A stretch of DNA of 64,000 bases from Streptomyces sp. NBC_00690 (GCF_036226685.1 NZ_CP109009.1:5235501-5299500), one strand, 5' to 3'. Positions 38,386-47,845 are shown, numbered from the stretch's first letter. The notes: generated by a model from the letters alone, not told the origin. Made by a program: numbers and translations.

Positions 38386-39751
38386 GGGTCACCTCCACCT
38401 GGCCGATGGCCACCTTGAGACGCAGTTCGATCCCGCCCATGGGCTTGGCGCCCTTGGGAGCCGGTAGGCTCTGCCGCCGCTCCACATCGGTGGAGATGTC
38501 GATGTCGTTCTTGGCATCGCCCGGCAGGGATATCTCGCCGAAGTCCGCCGTGGCCCACACGGTGACCACCGCGTCCTTCGGTACGACCACCTTGAGCCGG
38601 CCGGCGCCCACCTCCGCTGTCGTGGACACCGAACCCCCGGTCGGCACGGGCACGGCCGTCAGATTGAGGGTCGCGTCGCCCGAGCCCAGCTCATAGCGGG
38701 GCTTGATGTCCGAGACGGCAGTGGGCGCCCATTCCTTCTGGAGCCACCGGGTGCTGATGTCCTTCGGCAGCGCAGCGGCGCCCGCCAGCAGGAGCGCGGT
38801 GACGACCGTCATCATGACCGTACCGACTCCGGTGCGGCCGATTACCGAGCTGATGGCGATGCCCAGACCGAAGACTCCTAGGGCACAGACCAGTCCGATC
38901 TGGAGACTCGTGCCCAGGGGGTGGCCGTCCCAGCTCATCCGAGTGCCCAGGAAGCCGGCGACCATGGCCAGCATGAATACCGTGCCGCCGATGCGCCGTG
39001 GCCCCACCGGCCGGGACCGTGGGGGCGCGCCCTTGCCGGGGACCGCCCTGACGGCCTCGGACAGGGCGCTTTCGGGACCCCAGAGGTAGTCGGAGGGAAC
39101 CGGGCCCGTGGAGCCGTCCTTGACGATCGGGTCCCGCCACCACGACGGTGCCTCCCGCACCGGAGGGGCCTTGGTCTCGGGCGGTGCTTCGGAGACCGCC
39201 TGGGCGGTCGCCCGGTCGACGTGCGCGGTCTCCTGGACCGTACGTCGACGCTGCGACCACACCGCCGCACCGGAGATGGTGAGGGTGAGCAGGGCGGCGA
39301 AGGCAAGCGTCCCCCCGCTGTTCAGCATGGTAAGGAAGAGGCCGCAGCCCAGGAGGGCGAGGAAGATCGCGGTCAGCGCGGGTCCGTCGACCCGGCCCGA
39401 GAGCAGTCGACGGGCCTCGCTCTCCCCATCGTCGTCCAGCGGCACCAGCAGCCAGGCGAACCCGTAGAGGATCAACCCGATGCCGCCCGCCGCCGCGAGC
39501 ACGCCGATCACGATCCGGAAGATCACCGGGTCGATGTCGCAGTACCGGCCCAGCCCGCCGCAGACTCCGCCCAGGACCTTCTGCCGCGACGCACGGCGCA
39601 ACGGGCGCTCTTCGGCCTGGTCGGGCTGGGGCTGGCTGGGACGCGCGCCCGACGCCCGCGGGGACGCGCCCGCGGGCTGTCCGCCGGCGTCGGTGTCCCC
39701 TGCGGACGGGGCACTGCCACCCGCTCCCCGTGCGGCGGTCGGCCCGGTCAT
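38372..39751 (-). CDS. PspC-domain membrane protein with C-terminal toastrack domain
   Basis: The 459-residue protein has a PspC domain (about 48-110; RRASRQKVLGGVCGGLGRYCDIDPVIFRIVIGVL). Several transmembrane helices follow, then a C-terminal beta-rich region of about 120 residues (DIKPRYELGSGDATLNLTAV ... VEVTR) matching the toastrack fold seen in LiaF-like envelope-stress proteins. ATG 39751 has AGGTGG upstream. It is divergent from a PspC-histidine kinase/response regulator operon 233 bp away, which suggests this protein senses or controls that pair at the membrane. Confidence 0.85.
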   Translation of the reverse strand: MTGPTAARGAGGSAPSAGDTDAGGQPAGASPRASGARPSQPQPDQAEERPLRRASRQKVLGGVCGGLGRYCDIDPVIFRIVIGVLAAAGGIGLILYGFAWLLVPLDDDGESEARRLLSGRVDGPALTAIFLALLGCGLFLTMLNSGGTLAFAALLTLTISGAAVWSQRRRTVQETAHVDRATAQAVSEAPPETKAPPVREAPSWWRDPIVKDGSTGPVPSDYLWGPESALSEAVRAVPGKGAPPRSRPVGPRRIGGTVFMLAMVAGFLGTRMSWDGHPLGTSLQIGLVCALGVFGLGIAISSVIGRTGVGTVMMTVVTALLLAGAAALPKDISTRWLQKEWAPTAVSDIKPRYELGSGDATLNLTAVPVPTGGSVSTTAEVGAGRLKVVVPKDAVVTVWATADFGEISLPGDAKNDIDISTDVERRQSLPAPKGAKPMGGIELRLKVAIGQVEVTRAAS

Positions 39752-39984
39752 ACGTGCACCACCTGGCACGGGAAGGCGATCGGCTCTGTCATACGTCCAT
39801 GGTGACGGGCGTTCGGCCGTGATGGCACCCGCGCCGACCCTGGCCCGTCCCTGAGATCCATCCCTGAGAGACCCACATCCGAGGGGGCGGCTGCTTTCTG
39901 CGGGTGGCCACCGGGTTCCTTCCCGGGGTGCTCTCAGGGTCGCCCCCGATACCGCGGGGCCCTCTCCCGTGTGACGATCGGTGC

Positions 39985-41292
39985 ATGCCCGCCGCCACGC
40001 CCCGTACCGCCGCCCCTCCGCGTGCCCCGTTGCCCGAGGAGGCACCGCCGCGCAAGCTCTACCGCAGTGCCGACGGCCGGTTCCTCGGCGGGGTCGCCCG
40101 GGGCCTGGCGGGTCATCTCGGTCTGCCGGTCGTCTGGGTCCGGCTGGTCTTCCTCGGGCTGTTCATGACCGAGGGACTCGGCATCCTGCTGTACGCGGTG
40201 TTCTGGATCGTCGTACCGCTCGGGGTGGGCGGAAAGGGTGCGCAGCCGCGCTCCCTCTTCGAGGTGGCGAACGACGGCAGACGAAGGCTCCGCAAGCCCG
40301 ACAAGGGCCAACTGTTCGCGATGATCGCCCTGGTCTTCGGGGCGTCGATCTTCGTGGGCAACCTCGACACCAGCAGCGGCACCAACCGCTATGTGTGGCC
40401 GACGGTGCTGGTCGGTGCGGGTGTCGTCCTGGTGTGGCGCCAGGCGGACAACGCCCGCCGTGCCCGCTGGAGCGAGGCCAACACCCGTCGTCGCCGGCTG
40501 TTCCAGCTCGGGCGGGGCCTGGCCGGGGTGGCGCTGGTCGGCATGGGCTTCAGCGTCTTCGTCGTCGTCCGGGGGTCCGCGGCGCAACTCGGCAATGTGC
40601 TCACCGCCGCGATAGCCGTGCTGTCCGGGATCGCCCTGCTCGCCGGCCCATGGCTGGTTCGGATGAGCCAGGACCTCTCGGAGGAACGGACCATGCGCAT
40701 CCGGGCCCAGGAGCGCGCCGAGGTCGCGGCGCACGTGCACGACTCCGTGCTCCACACCCTCACCTTGATCCAGCGCAACGCCGATGACGCCGGTGAGGTG
40801 CGTCGCCTCGCCCGCGCCCAGGAGCGGGAGTTGCGCAACTGGCTCTACAAACCCGAAGGCACGGGCAAGGACGAGGCCGAGGAGCCCGACACCCTCGCGG
40901 ATGCGGTGAAGAAGGCGGCGGCCGAGGTCGAGGACAAGCACGGCGTCCCGCTGGAGGTCGTGGTGGTCGGTGACTGCCCGCTCGACGACGGATTGAGCGC
41001 ACAAATGCAGGCCGCACGCGAGGCGATGGTGAACGCGGCCAAGTACGGTGGCGAGGGCGGTGCGGTCCAGGTCTTCGCCGAAGTCGACGGCCGCACGGTC
41101 TATGTCTCCGTACGGGACCGGGGGCCCGGTTTCGACCTGGACTCCGTGCCGGACGACAGGATGGGCGTCAGGGAGTCGATCATCGGCCGTATGCAGCGCA
41201 ACGGCGGTACGGCCCGACTCCGTCCGGCGCCCGGCGGGGGTACGGAGGTTGAGTTGGAGATGGAACGGGCCATGGAGAGGGCGGAACAATGA
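39985..41292 (+). CDS. PspC-domain sensor histidine kinase
   Basis: The 435-residue kinase opens with a PspC domain (about 23-85; LYRSADGRFLGGVARGLAGHLGLP). Further transmembrane helices follow to about residue 220, then a HisKA_3-type dimerisation segment with phosphoacceptor His at about 252 (VAAHVHDSVLHTLTLIQRNA). The HATPase core follows (EAMVNAAKYGG N-box at about 346, VRDRGPGFD G-box). It lacks a separate extracellular sensor domain. ATG 39985 has no clear ribosome site, so a leaderless start is possible. Its stop overlaps the response regulator start by 4 bases (ATGA). Confidence 0.92.
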   Translation: MPAATPRTAAPPRAPLPEEAPPRKLYRSADGRFLGGVARGLAGHLGLPVVWVRLVFLGLFMTEGLGILLYAVFWIVVPLGVGGKGAQPRSLFEVANDGRRRLRKPDKGQLFAMIALVFGASIFVGNLDTSSGTNRYVWPTVLVGAGVVLVWRQADNARRARWSEANTRRRRLFQLGRGLAGVALVGMGFSVFVVVRGSAAQLGNVLTAAIAVLSGIALLAGPWLVRMSQDLSEERTMRIRAQERAEVAAHVHDSVLHTLTLIQRNADDAGEVRRLARAQERELRNWLYKPEGTGKDEAEEPDTLADAVKKAAAEVEDKHGVPLEVVVVGDCPLDDGLSAQMQAAREAMVNAAKYGGEGGAVQVFAEVDGRTVYVSVRDRGPGFDLDSVPDDRMGVRESIIGRMQRNGGTARLRPAPGGGTEVELEMERAMERAEQ

Positions 41293-41984
41293 CCGAAGCG
41301 ACGGCGCCAGGGGAGAGCGGCGAGCGGCGGGTGCGGGTGGTGCTGGTCGATGACCACCGCATGTTCCGTACCGGTGTCCAGGCGGAGATCGGAGCGACCG
41401 AGCGTACCGGTGTCGAGGTGGTCGGCGAGGCTGCGGACGTGGACCAGGCGGTCACCGTGATCACGGCGACGCGCCCCGAGGTCGTCCTGCTGGACGTCCA
41501 TCTGCCGGGTGGCGGTGGCGTCGAGGTGCTGCGGCGCTGTGCTTCCCTGATGGCGGCCGGCGAGGACCCCGTGCGTTTTCTGGCACTGTCCGTGTCGGAC
41601 GCCGCGGAGGATGTGATCGGAGTGATCCGCGGCGGTGCCCGCGGCTATGTCACCAAGACGATCACGGGCACCGATCTGGTGGAATCGATCTTCCAGGTGC
41701 AGGAGGGGGACGCGGTCTTCTCCCCCCGGCTCGCGGGATTCGTCCTCGATGCGTTCGCCTCCACCGACGCACCCCCGGTCGACGAGGACCTGGACCGGCT
41801 CACCCAACGGGAGCGGGAGGTCCTGCGGTTGATCGCGCGGGGATACGCCTACAAGGAGATCGCCAAGCAACTGTTCATCTCGGTGAAGACCGTGGAGTCG
41901 CATGTGTCGGCGGTCCTGCGCAAGCTCCAACTGTCGAACCGCCATGAACTGACGCGCTGGGCGACGGCCCGACGACTGGTGTGA
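41289..41984 (+). CDS. NarL/LuxR-type response regulator
   Basis: The 231-residue partner of the PspC kinase has a receiver domain (residues about 16-135; VVLVDDHRMFRTG, phosphoacceptor Asp69 in VVLLDVHLPGGG, Lys in GYVTKT). A LuxR helix-turn-helix follows (about 165-225; LTQREREVLRLIARGYAYKEIAKQLFISVKTVESHVSAVLRKL). It is translationally coupled to the kinase. The likely targets are envelope-stress genes, including the divergent PspC/toastrack gene, by inference. Confidence 0.94.
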   Translation: MTEATAPGESGERRVRVVLVDDHRMFRTGVQAEIGATERTGVEVVGEAADVDQAVTVITATRPEVVLLDVHLPGGGGVEVLRRCASLMAAGEDPVRFLALSVSDAAEDVIGVIRGGARGYVTKTITGTDLVESIFQVQEGDAVFSPRLAGFVLDAFASTDAPPVDEDLDRLTQREREVLRLIARGYAYKEIAKQLFISVKTVESHVSAVLRKLQLSNRHELTRWATARRLV

Positions 41985-41996
41985 GCCTGGGCTCCT

Positions 41997-42025
41997 CGCA
42001 CGGCTGGACCCCCGCCGGCCGTGCG
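41997..42025. terminator. Hairpin after the response regulator gene
   Basis: An 8-bp perfect stem (41997-42004 with 42018-42025) lies 12 bp after the stop. Confidence 0.65.
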
Positions 42026-42157
42026 ATGTCCGCCTGCTGCCCCAGTGTCCGCGATGATGCTCGAACGGTGCTGTCTGAGTGGTGATCTCGCCACCGTGAC
42101 GCCTGTGGGGTGACGGCTACGCGGTACGCCCGTGCAGTGACGCTTGTGCGCTGACGC

Positions 42158-42607
42158 CTAGGCCGTGATGTCGAGCCACCACCGGGCGATCCGGCTGTCC
42201 ATCCAGTACAGCATCTCCGCCTTGCCCGTCGCGCTGTCGATGCTGCCCTGGCTGTTCTCGATGGGCCAGCGCTTCTCCTGGAAGAGCTGGGCGGAGATGC
42301 GGCTGAGTGCTGCGTGCTCGTTGGCCTGCTGACGCTCGGCGAGCCCGGAGCGCTCGATGATCTCCGTGAACGTGACCTTCTCGTCGGGGCGTTCCGCGGT
42401 GGTGGCGAAGAGGGCTTGGACACCGGGGAGATGGTCGACCCTGCTCCACACCAGGGCGACCTGCGCCTTCGTCCAGCGACCCTGGCGCCCAAGGTCGACG
42501 GTCTCGGTCCCTTCGATCTCCGCCAGCAGGCCGGTGAGTTTGGCCTTGACGGATTCGACGTCTGCCAGTGCGGCGACCACTGCCGTGCGCAGCGTCAGGT
42601 TGTCCAT
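42158..42607 (-). CDS. Hypothetical 149-residue protein
   Basis: I do not recognise this family. The protein is soluble and mostly helical in appearance (MDNLTLRTAVVAALADVES ... QARWTKAQV-like mid-part, SRISAQLFQEKRWPIENSQG, ending WMDSRIARWWLDITA). It contains Trp residues spread like a small alpha domain and no cysteines or metal motifs. ATG 42607 has GAGGAGT upstream, supporting a real gene. It stands alone on the minus strand between a two-component operon and the HelD-like gene. A TACGG/CCGTA dyad at 42642-42656 sits in its upstream region. Confidence 0.75.
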   Translation of the reverse strand: MDNLTLRTAVVAALADVESVKAKLTGLLAEIEGTETVDLGRQGRWTKAQVALVWSRVDHLPGVQALFATTAERPDEKVTFTEIIERSGLAERQQANEHAALSRISAQLFQEKRWPIENSQGSIDSATGKAEMLYWMDSRIARWWLDITA

Positions 42608-43012
42608 GCCAACTCCTCATGTGGTTTCGTGGACGAGACTGTACGGCTGAACCGTATGGCTTCCTCCACGAATCCACAAGTCATCTAAGGTGGCTGCGAG
42701 TTCACTCCGGGCGCCGTGCCAGCGCACCTCCGCACCCGCGAAGTCCGCCTCCACCGAATCGACTTCGCTCCGCGGCAGCCGCCGACGCGAGACCCGTCGA
42801 CGCCTCACGAAGGCCCGCTGGTGCCCGCCCTCTGGAACAGCCGGTGGTTGCCGAACACCTGATGTCCCGCATCCCGAAACCTCCGGGGAAAGTCGTTCGG
42901 TGAACAGTTCTCTGACTGTTCGTCATCGACTGGTTTCTGATAGTTGTTTCCGTGGGGTACGGGCGGACTTGCCCGTAGCGGCGACCCACGGTCGCCGCGG
43001 GGAGGGATGCAC
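42608..43012. other. Divergent upstream region of the helicase gene
   Basis: No gene was found in about 400 bases. A 7-bp inverted repeat, GAACAGT (42902-42908) with ACTGTTC (42915-42921), about 92 bp before the helicase start is the main candidate site. It is not a canonical LexA box. Confidence 0.5.
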
Positions 43013-46000
43013 ATGAGCACCACCACGCGCGAATCCATCATCGGCATCGAGCAGAAGGCCGTTGACCACGCGTACGACTGCTACGCCGCACGGCTGGCCG
43101 AGATGAGCGGAACATCAGCCGCCACGGCATCGGCGAATCCCAAGGACGGCATCACCAACCGCATCGAGGCCGAGGCCCGTGCCGAGGAGTACGGCGGACT
43201 CGGCACGGAAGCGCTCGTCTTCTCGCGCGTCGACGCGCCGGAAGACCCGGGCGGTGAGCCGCGCCCCTGGTACATCGGCCGTCGGGTCGTGTACGACTCC
43301 ACAAGAGAACTGGTGGTCCTGCCGTGGACCAGCCCTCTGGCCACCACCTGGTCGAAGGCGCGCCCCGAGGCCCCCGGGGAGGTGGTCCTGCGCAGGCAGT
43401 TGCGCTGTGTGGAGCGGGTCGTCAAGGACTACCTCGACGAGATCGCCCTCATGGCGCCCACCGTGCCCACGACCGTTCCATCGCCACGTCCGGCCGCTGA
43501 TCAGGCGGCCGAGGCGGCGCAGGACGCCACACCGACCAAGCTGGCTCCCAAGCCCACGAGCGAGCCGCGCCCAGATCCGGAAGCACCGCTGGAACCTGAG
43601 CCGGAAGCACCGCAGGAAGGCGCTGGGAGCGCTCCGGGCCCAGCCCGCACGCCCGGTGACGTCGCCCGTCTCCAGCGCCGCAAGCCGCTCCAACCGGACG
43701 ACTTCCTGCTGCGTGAGCTCAGGCGCTCGCGCAGCGGACGCATGCGGGACATCGTCGAGACCATCCGTCGCGACCAGTTGGACCTGGTCACCGGATCCCC
43801 CTCCGACATCCTCGTGGTGCAGGGCGGCCCGGGCACCGGAAAGTCCGCCGTCGGCCTCCACCGGGTGACCTGGCTCGTCAACAACGAGCACTTCAAAGCC
43901 CAGGACATCCTGGTGATCGGCCCCCATCAGGGCTTCCTCGACTACGTCGGCCAGGTCCTGCCCACGCTCGGTACGCGCGACGTCAACGCCGTACAACTGA
44001 GCAGACTGTGGGAGGCGGACATCCACGGCAGCGACGAGCCGCGGGCACGTTCGGTGAAGTCCGACGAGCGCATGGGCTCCGTACTGCGCCGCCGAGTGGA
44101 GTACGACTACCGCCCGGAGGCCCTCGATGCCCTCACCGAAGTGCCCTCCTTCGAAGGCGATGAACCCGCCGTCGTGGTCATCGCCGGCAGTACGACCCTG
44201 CGCGTGCCGCGGTCCGAGGTCATCGCCCTCCTCGACGAGGCCCGCAGCGGTGACGGCCCGTACCGGCAGTGCCGTGATCGTTTCCGCAGCCTGTTCGTGG
44301 ACCGGCTGCTCCAGGAACTCGCCACCATCGCACCGCGTCGCGCCCAGGGCAGCACGATCCGCCGCGATCTGGAACGCAATCGCCGTGTCGAGCGGCTCGT
44401 CGAACGCATCTGGCCGTCACAGGGTGCCAGGGAGGCCCTGCGTACCCTCTACGATTCGCCCGATCTGCTGCGTACCTGCGCCGACGGCATCCTCGACGAG
44501 GACGAGCAAGCGGCGCTGCACCGCCCCCGGGCCGCCAGCGCCGACGCCGACGCCTGGACCCTCGAAGACCATGTCTGCCTCGAAGAACTCCGGTTCCTGA
44601 TCGACGGGGAGATCCCCAGGCGCTACGGACACATCGTGGTCGACGAGGCGCAGGACCTCACCCCCATGCAGGCCCGGGCGCTGCGCCGGCGCTGTGCCGT
44701 CGGCGGGTCGATGACGGTCCTCGGTGATCTCGCCCAGGCCACGGGCCCGCACACGCACACCAGTTGGGACCGGATCGGAACGCTCCTGTCCGACCACGGT
44801 GACTGGCGGGTCGCCGAGTTGAACACGAGCTATCGGGTGCCGGCGGAGATCATGGCGTTCGTGGCGCCCCTCGCCCGGGCGGTCGCTCCGGGGCTGCCGT
44901 ACCCGCAGGCCGTACGCGAGGTGGGGGAGGGCGCCGTACGGACCGTGCCGAGCGGGCCGTGGAAACTCCTGGACGACACGGCCGCCGAGGTGGCCCGTCT
45001 GGTGGGCACCAGCGACGGCCACACCCCGCGGTCGGTGGCCGTCATCGTCCCCGACGACTCGGAGTGGCTCGACGAGATCGCCCGGCACCTCGATGCGGTC
45101 ATCGAGGAGACGAGTCGCGAAGCGGTCTCCGTACTGGCCGCTGCCCAGGCCAAGGGCATGGAGTACGACCATGTCCTGGTCGTCGAGCCCGCCACCATCG
45201 CCGACCGCGGTCCGGCCGGCCTCCGCCAGCTCTACATCGCCCTCACCCGCAGTACGCAGAGCCTGACCGTGTTGCACACATCGCCGCTCCCACAGGCCCT
45301 GACGCAATCCGGTGCCACGACGGGCCCTGGCTCCGGAGAGCCGGACCCGAGCGGAACAACGTCCGGCGAACAGGTCGGCAATGAAGCGGAGTCCGTCGAG
45401 TCGGGCGATGCCCCGGAGATCGGGACGGACATCCGGGTGAGGGTCCTCGGCGTCGGGCCGGGAGGCCGCTACAAGGTCAAGGCGCTCACTCCCGACCTGG
45501 ACCGTCCACTCTTCCTGACCGTCCGCCACGGCTCCGCCCCGCCGCGGCGAGGCGAGGAACTCGACTGCTGGGTCTTCGCCAACGAGACCAATCAGAGCGT
45601 CCTCACCACCGATCAGCGCGGTCGACTGCCCATCACGCCCAGGATGGCGGAACGCTATGCGGCGGCAGTCGACGTACTCGATGAACTGACGGCCGGGGAC
45701 GGAAGCGTGCCGCACGACGCCCGCGTCCGCCTGTCCGAACTGCAAGGCATGGCCAACCGCATCCTCCGTCGTGACCAGGCGGACTGGGTGGACGTACGGC
45801 GCGTACTTGGATCTCCGGACCGACACCGACTGGGTCTCCTGCGCGATCTCGCTGCGGGAGCCAACCGTGCGCTCAAGGACAACACCGTGAACGTCCATGG
45901 GCTTCGGGAGGAGTACGAGCGGTCCGGTTGGGCCGATGCCCTGGCCGATGCGCGGGAGTTGCTCGGCGTCCGACTGGCCGAGGCCACCAACCCGAGCACG

Positions 46001-46591
46001 CCAGACACACCAGGCCCATCAGAGACATCAGAGACATCAGATGTGCCGAGCGCACCGAATGTGCCGGAAAGCGCGAACGCGCCCGTCGTCACTGAGCCCC
46101 GACCCGAGCCGAAGGAAAGCGAAACCGTGCCCACCGTCGACCACGCTCCGCCCGCAACGGCCGTGACCACCAAGGAGGGATTCCTTCGCGCGCTGGAGGA
46201 CGCGGCGTCCGCCGACCGCGCCTGCAAGAAGCACGAAGCGGTGCGGCACGCGTTGAAGTCCGCCCTGCTGTGGGCGGACCTCCAGCCCTTGGACTCTGCG
46301 ATCGTCGACGTCAGCTGTGTCACGGAGCGGGGCACGTTCCTCTACGAGGCGCTGGGCGCCGGCCGGTCCACCTATGCGGACCTCCGCTCGGGAGCGACCC
46401 GCCTGCTGGAGATCAACCACACCTTGCCCACCCGCGCCGACGCCCTCTACCTCGTGCTGTGCGAACCGCCTGCGGACGACTGGTCCGCCGACACCGTCCG
46501 TGATGTGTTCGACGTCCATGTCCTCTGGCGCAGTCCCGAAGGGTGGGGCGGTCGGGATGCCGCGACGGCCCTGAACTCCCCCGAGGCATGA
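43013..46591 (+). CDS. HelD-like superfamily 1 helicase with long C-terminal extension
   Basis: The 1192-residue protein begins like HelD, the RNA-polymerase-recycling SF1 helicase (ESIIGIEQKAVDHAYDCYAARLAEM). It has Walker A GGPGTGKS (about 272-279), Walker B VVDEAQD (about 542-548) and the late motifs AQAKGMEYDHVLVVE and LYIALTRS (about 742). A Pro/Glu-rich insert lies near 150-240. HelD proteins are usually near 750 residues; here about 430 extra residues follow. They include a small beta-rich RVRVLGVGPGGRYKVKAL segment and a last 100 residues with a nuclease-like pattern lacking the catalytic Lys (see findings). ATG 43013 has GGGGAGG upstream. Confidence 0.88.
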   Translation: MSTTTRESIIGIEQKAVDHAYDCYAARLAEMSGTSAATASANPKDGITNRIEAEARAEEYGGLGTEALVFSRVDAPEDPGGEPRPWYIGRRVVYDSTRELVVLPWTSPLATTWSKARPEAPGEVVLRRQLRCVERVVKDYLDEIALMAPTVPTTVPSPRPAADQAAEAAQDATPTKLAPKPTSEPRPDPEAPLEPEPEAPQEGAGSAPGPARTPGDVARLQRRKPLQPDDFLLRELRRSRSGRMRDIVETIRRDQLDLVTGSPSDILVVQGGPGTGKSAVGLHRVTWLVNNEHFKAQDILVIGPHQGFLDYVGQVLPTLGTRDVNAVQLSRLWEADIHGSDEPRARSVKSDERMGSVLRRRVEYDYRPEALDALTEVPSFEGDEPAVVVIAGSTTLRVPRSEVIALLDEARSGDGPYRQCRDRFRSLFVDRLLQELATIAPRRAQGSTIRRDLERNRRVERLVERIWPSQGAREALRTLYDSPDLLRTCADGILDEDEQAALHRPRAASADADAWTLEDHVCLEELRFLIDGEIPRRYGHIVVDEAQDLTPMQARALRRRCAVGGSMTVLGDLAQATGPHTHTSWDRIGTLLSDHGDWRVAELNTSYRVPAEIMAFVAPLARAVAPGLPYPQAVREVGEGAVRTVPSGPWKLLDDTAAEVARLVGTSDGHTPRSVAVIVPDDSEWLDEIARHLDAVIEETSREAVSVLAAAQAKGMEYDHVLVVEPATIADRGPAGLRQLYIALTRSTQSLTVLHTSPLPQALTQSGATTGPGSGEPDPSGTTSGEQVGNEAESVESGDAPEIGTDIRVRVLGVGPGGRYKVKALTPDLDRPLFLTVRHGSAPPRRGEELDCWVFANETNQSVLTTDQRGRLPITPRMAERYAAAVDVLDELTAGDGSVPHDARVRLSELQGMANRILRRDQADWVDVRRVLGSPDRHRLGLLRDLAAGANRALKDNTVNVHGLREEYERSGWADALADARELLGVRLAEATNPSTPDTPGPSETSETSDVPSAPNVPESANAPVVTEPRPEPKESETVPTVDHAPPATAVTTKEGFLRALEDAASADRACKKHEAVRHALKSALLWADLQPLDSAIVDVSCVTERGTFLYEALGAGRSTYADLRSGATRLLEINHTLPTRADALYLVLCEPPADDWSADTVRDVFDVHVLWRSPEGWGGRDAATALNSPEA

Positions 46592-46593
46592 CA

Positions 46594-46623
46594 CGCCCCG
46601 AGGCTTGACGCACTCCCGGGGCG
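46594..46623. terminator. Hairpin between helicase and P60 genes
   Basis: CGCCCCG (46594-46600) and CGGGGCG (46617-46623) form a 7-bp stem between the convergent genes. Confidence 0.5.
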
Positions 46624-46699
46624 CCGCATCGCCGATCGCACAGATGGTGAGCACCGCTGCTGCCACGCGGCCTGAGCGGCGCTCCGGGAAAGCCGTCGG

Positions 46700-47797
46700 T
46701 CACCCGGGTCGGGTGGCCCCAGCGAAGGGCATCTCGTCGATCGGTGCGATACGGATGTTCTCACCGGGCCGGGGTGCGTGGATCATCTTGCCGTCGCCGA
46801 TGTAGAGCCCCACATGGCTGACTCCGGAGTAGAAGAAGATCAGATCGCCGGGGGCGAGCGCGGATCGCGGGATCCGGGTCCCGGAGTCGATCTGGCCGTA
46901 GGTGGTGCGGGGCAGTCGGACCCCCGCGTACTGCCAGGCGGCCCGAGTCAGCCCCGAGCAGTCGAAGGCATCAGGTCCGGTCGCACCCCAGACATAGGGC
47001 TTCCCGATGGCTTGGCGGGCATAGGCGATGGCCCGGGTGGCCCGGGTCGTGGCGACGCCCCTGGTGATCGGCTCGATGATCGGCTCGGCGATGGACTCGG
47101 TGATGGACGTGACGGCCGCCGCTCGTGGTGTGCCGTGCCCCGCGGCCCGGTCGACGCGCAGGGCGTAGCGGGCGCCGAGGAGTTGTTGGGCGGCTGTGAG
47201 CTTGTGTTGGACGGTTGCCTTGTGCCGTGCCTGTTCGTCCTGGTGGGTGCGGAGCGCGATGGCGGTGCGTTTGCCCTGCTTCCGTAGTGTCGCCAGACGC
47301 TTTGCCTGCTGCTCGGCCGAGGCGACCGTGGCGGCCCGACGGTCGCCGATGTGTGCGGCGAAGGCCGTCCGCCGCAAATACTCGTCCGGGGTCGAGGTGA
47401 AGGCGACCTCCAGGCCGGGTGCGCTGCCCCCGGCCCGGTACTGGGCGGCGGCGATGGAACCGAGAAGGCGACGCGTGGTGTTGAGCCGCTCCACCTCGCG
47501 TACGGCCGCGTCCCGCAACCTGTCGAGTGTGACGCGTTCCCGGGCTGCCGCCTCACGAGCCCGGTCATGCTGCTCCGCCGCGGCCTTGGCCTCCCGCTGG
47601 AGACCGTCGACCTCGGCCTTGATCTGTGTGGGGGTGGGTGCGGGGGCGGCCTGTGCGGTGCCTTGGAATGCGGTGGCGGTCGCAGTTCCGACGAGTGCGA
47701 GAGCGCTGGCCGTGCGGACGGCCGAGCCGGCGAGCGGGTACTGCCGGGACTTTCGGGGCTTGCGGTGCTGATGATGCGCGGCCACGAGAGCGTCCAC
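46700..47797 (-). CDS. NlpC/P60 peptidoglycan hydrolase 1
   Basis: This 365-residue secreted protein has a signal peptide (cleavage near residue 50, after AQA), a long coiled-coil region (about 55-190) and a C-terminal NlpC/P60 domain (about 255-360). The catalytic Cys is at about 280 (DCSGL), with His residues in SHVGLYIG and MIHAPRPGENI. Such enzymes cleave the stem peptide of peptidoglycan (typically D-Glu to meso/LL-DAP), outside the membrane. GTG 47797 has GGAAGG upstream. Two small hairpins lie in the leader (47812-47845). Confidence 0.92.
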   Translation of the reverse strand: MDALVAAHHQHRKPRKSRQYPLAGSAVRTASALALVGTATATAFQGTAQAAPAPTPTQIKAEVDGLQREAKAAAEQHDRAREAAARERVTLDRLRDAAVREVERLNTTRRLLGSIAAAQYRAGGSAPGLEVAFTSTPDEYLRRTAFAAHIGDRRAATVASAEQQAKRLATLRKQGKRTAIALRTHQDEQARHKATVQHKLTAAQQLLGARYALRVDRAAGHGTPRAAAVTSITESIAEPIIEPITRGVATTRATRAIAYARQAIGKPYVWGATGPDAFDCSGLTRAAWQYAGVRLPRTTYGQIDSGTRIPRSALAPGDLIFFYSGVSHVGLYIGDGKMIHAPRPGENIRIAPIDEMPFAGATRPG

Positions 47798-47811
47798 GTC
47801 CTTCCGTGAAG

Positions 47812-47845
47812 CCGGTTGGGGGGAACCGGAGGCGGGAGGTCGCCT
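47812..47845 (-). promoter_or_regulatory. Twin hairpins in the P60-1 leader
   Basis: CCGGTT/AACCGG (47812-47829) and AGGCG/CGCCT (47830-47845) form two adjacent stem-loops 15-48 nt before the start codon. On the mRNA strand one loop reads ACCTCC. Confidence 0.4.

Noticed and set aside
42902..42921. SOS (LexA) box upstream of the helicase
   Set aside because: The arms match GAAC and GTTC but the spacing is 12, not 4, so it was kept only as a generic inverted repeat.
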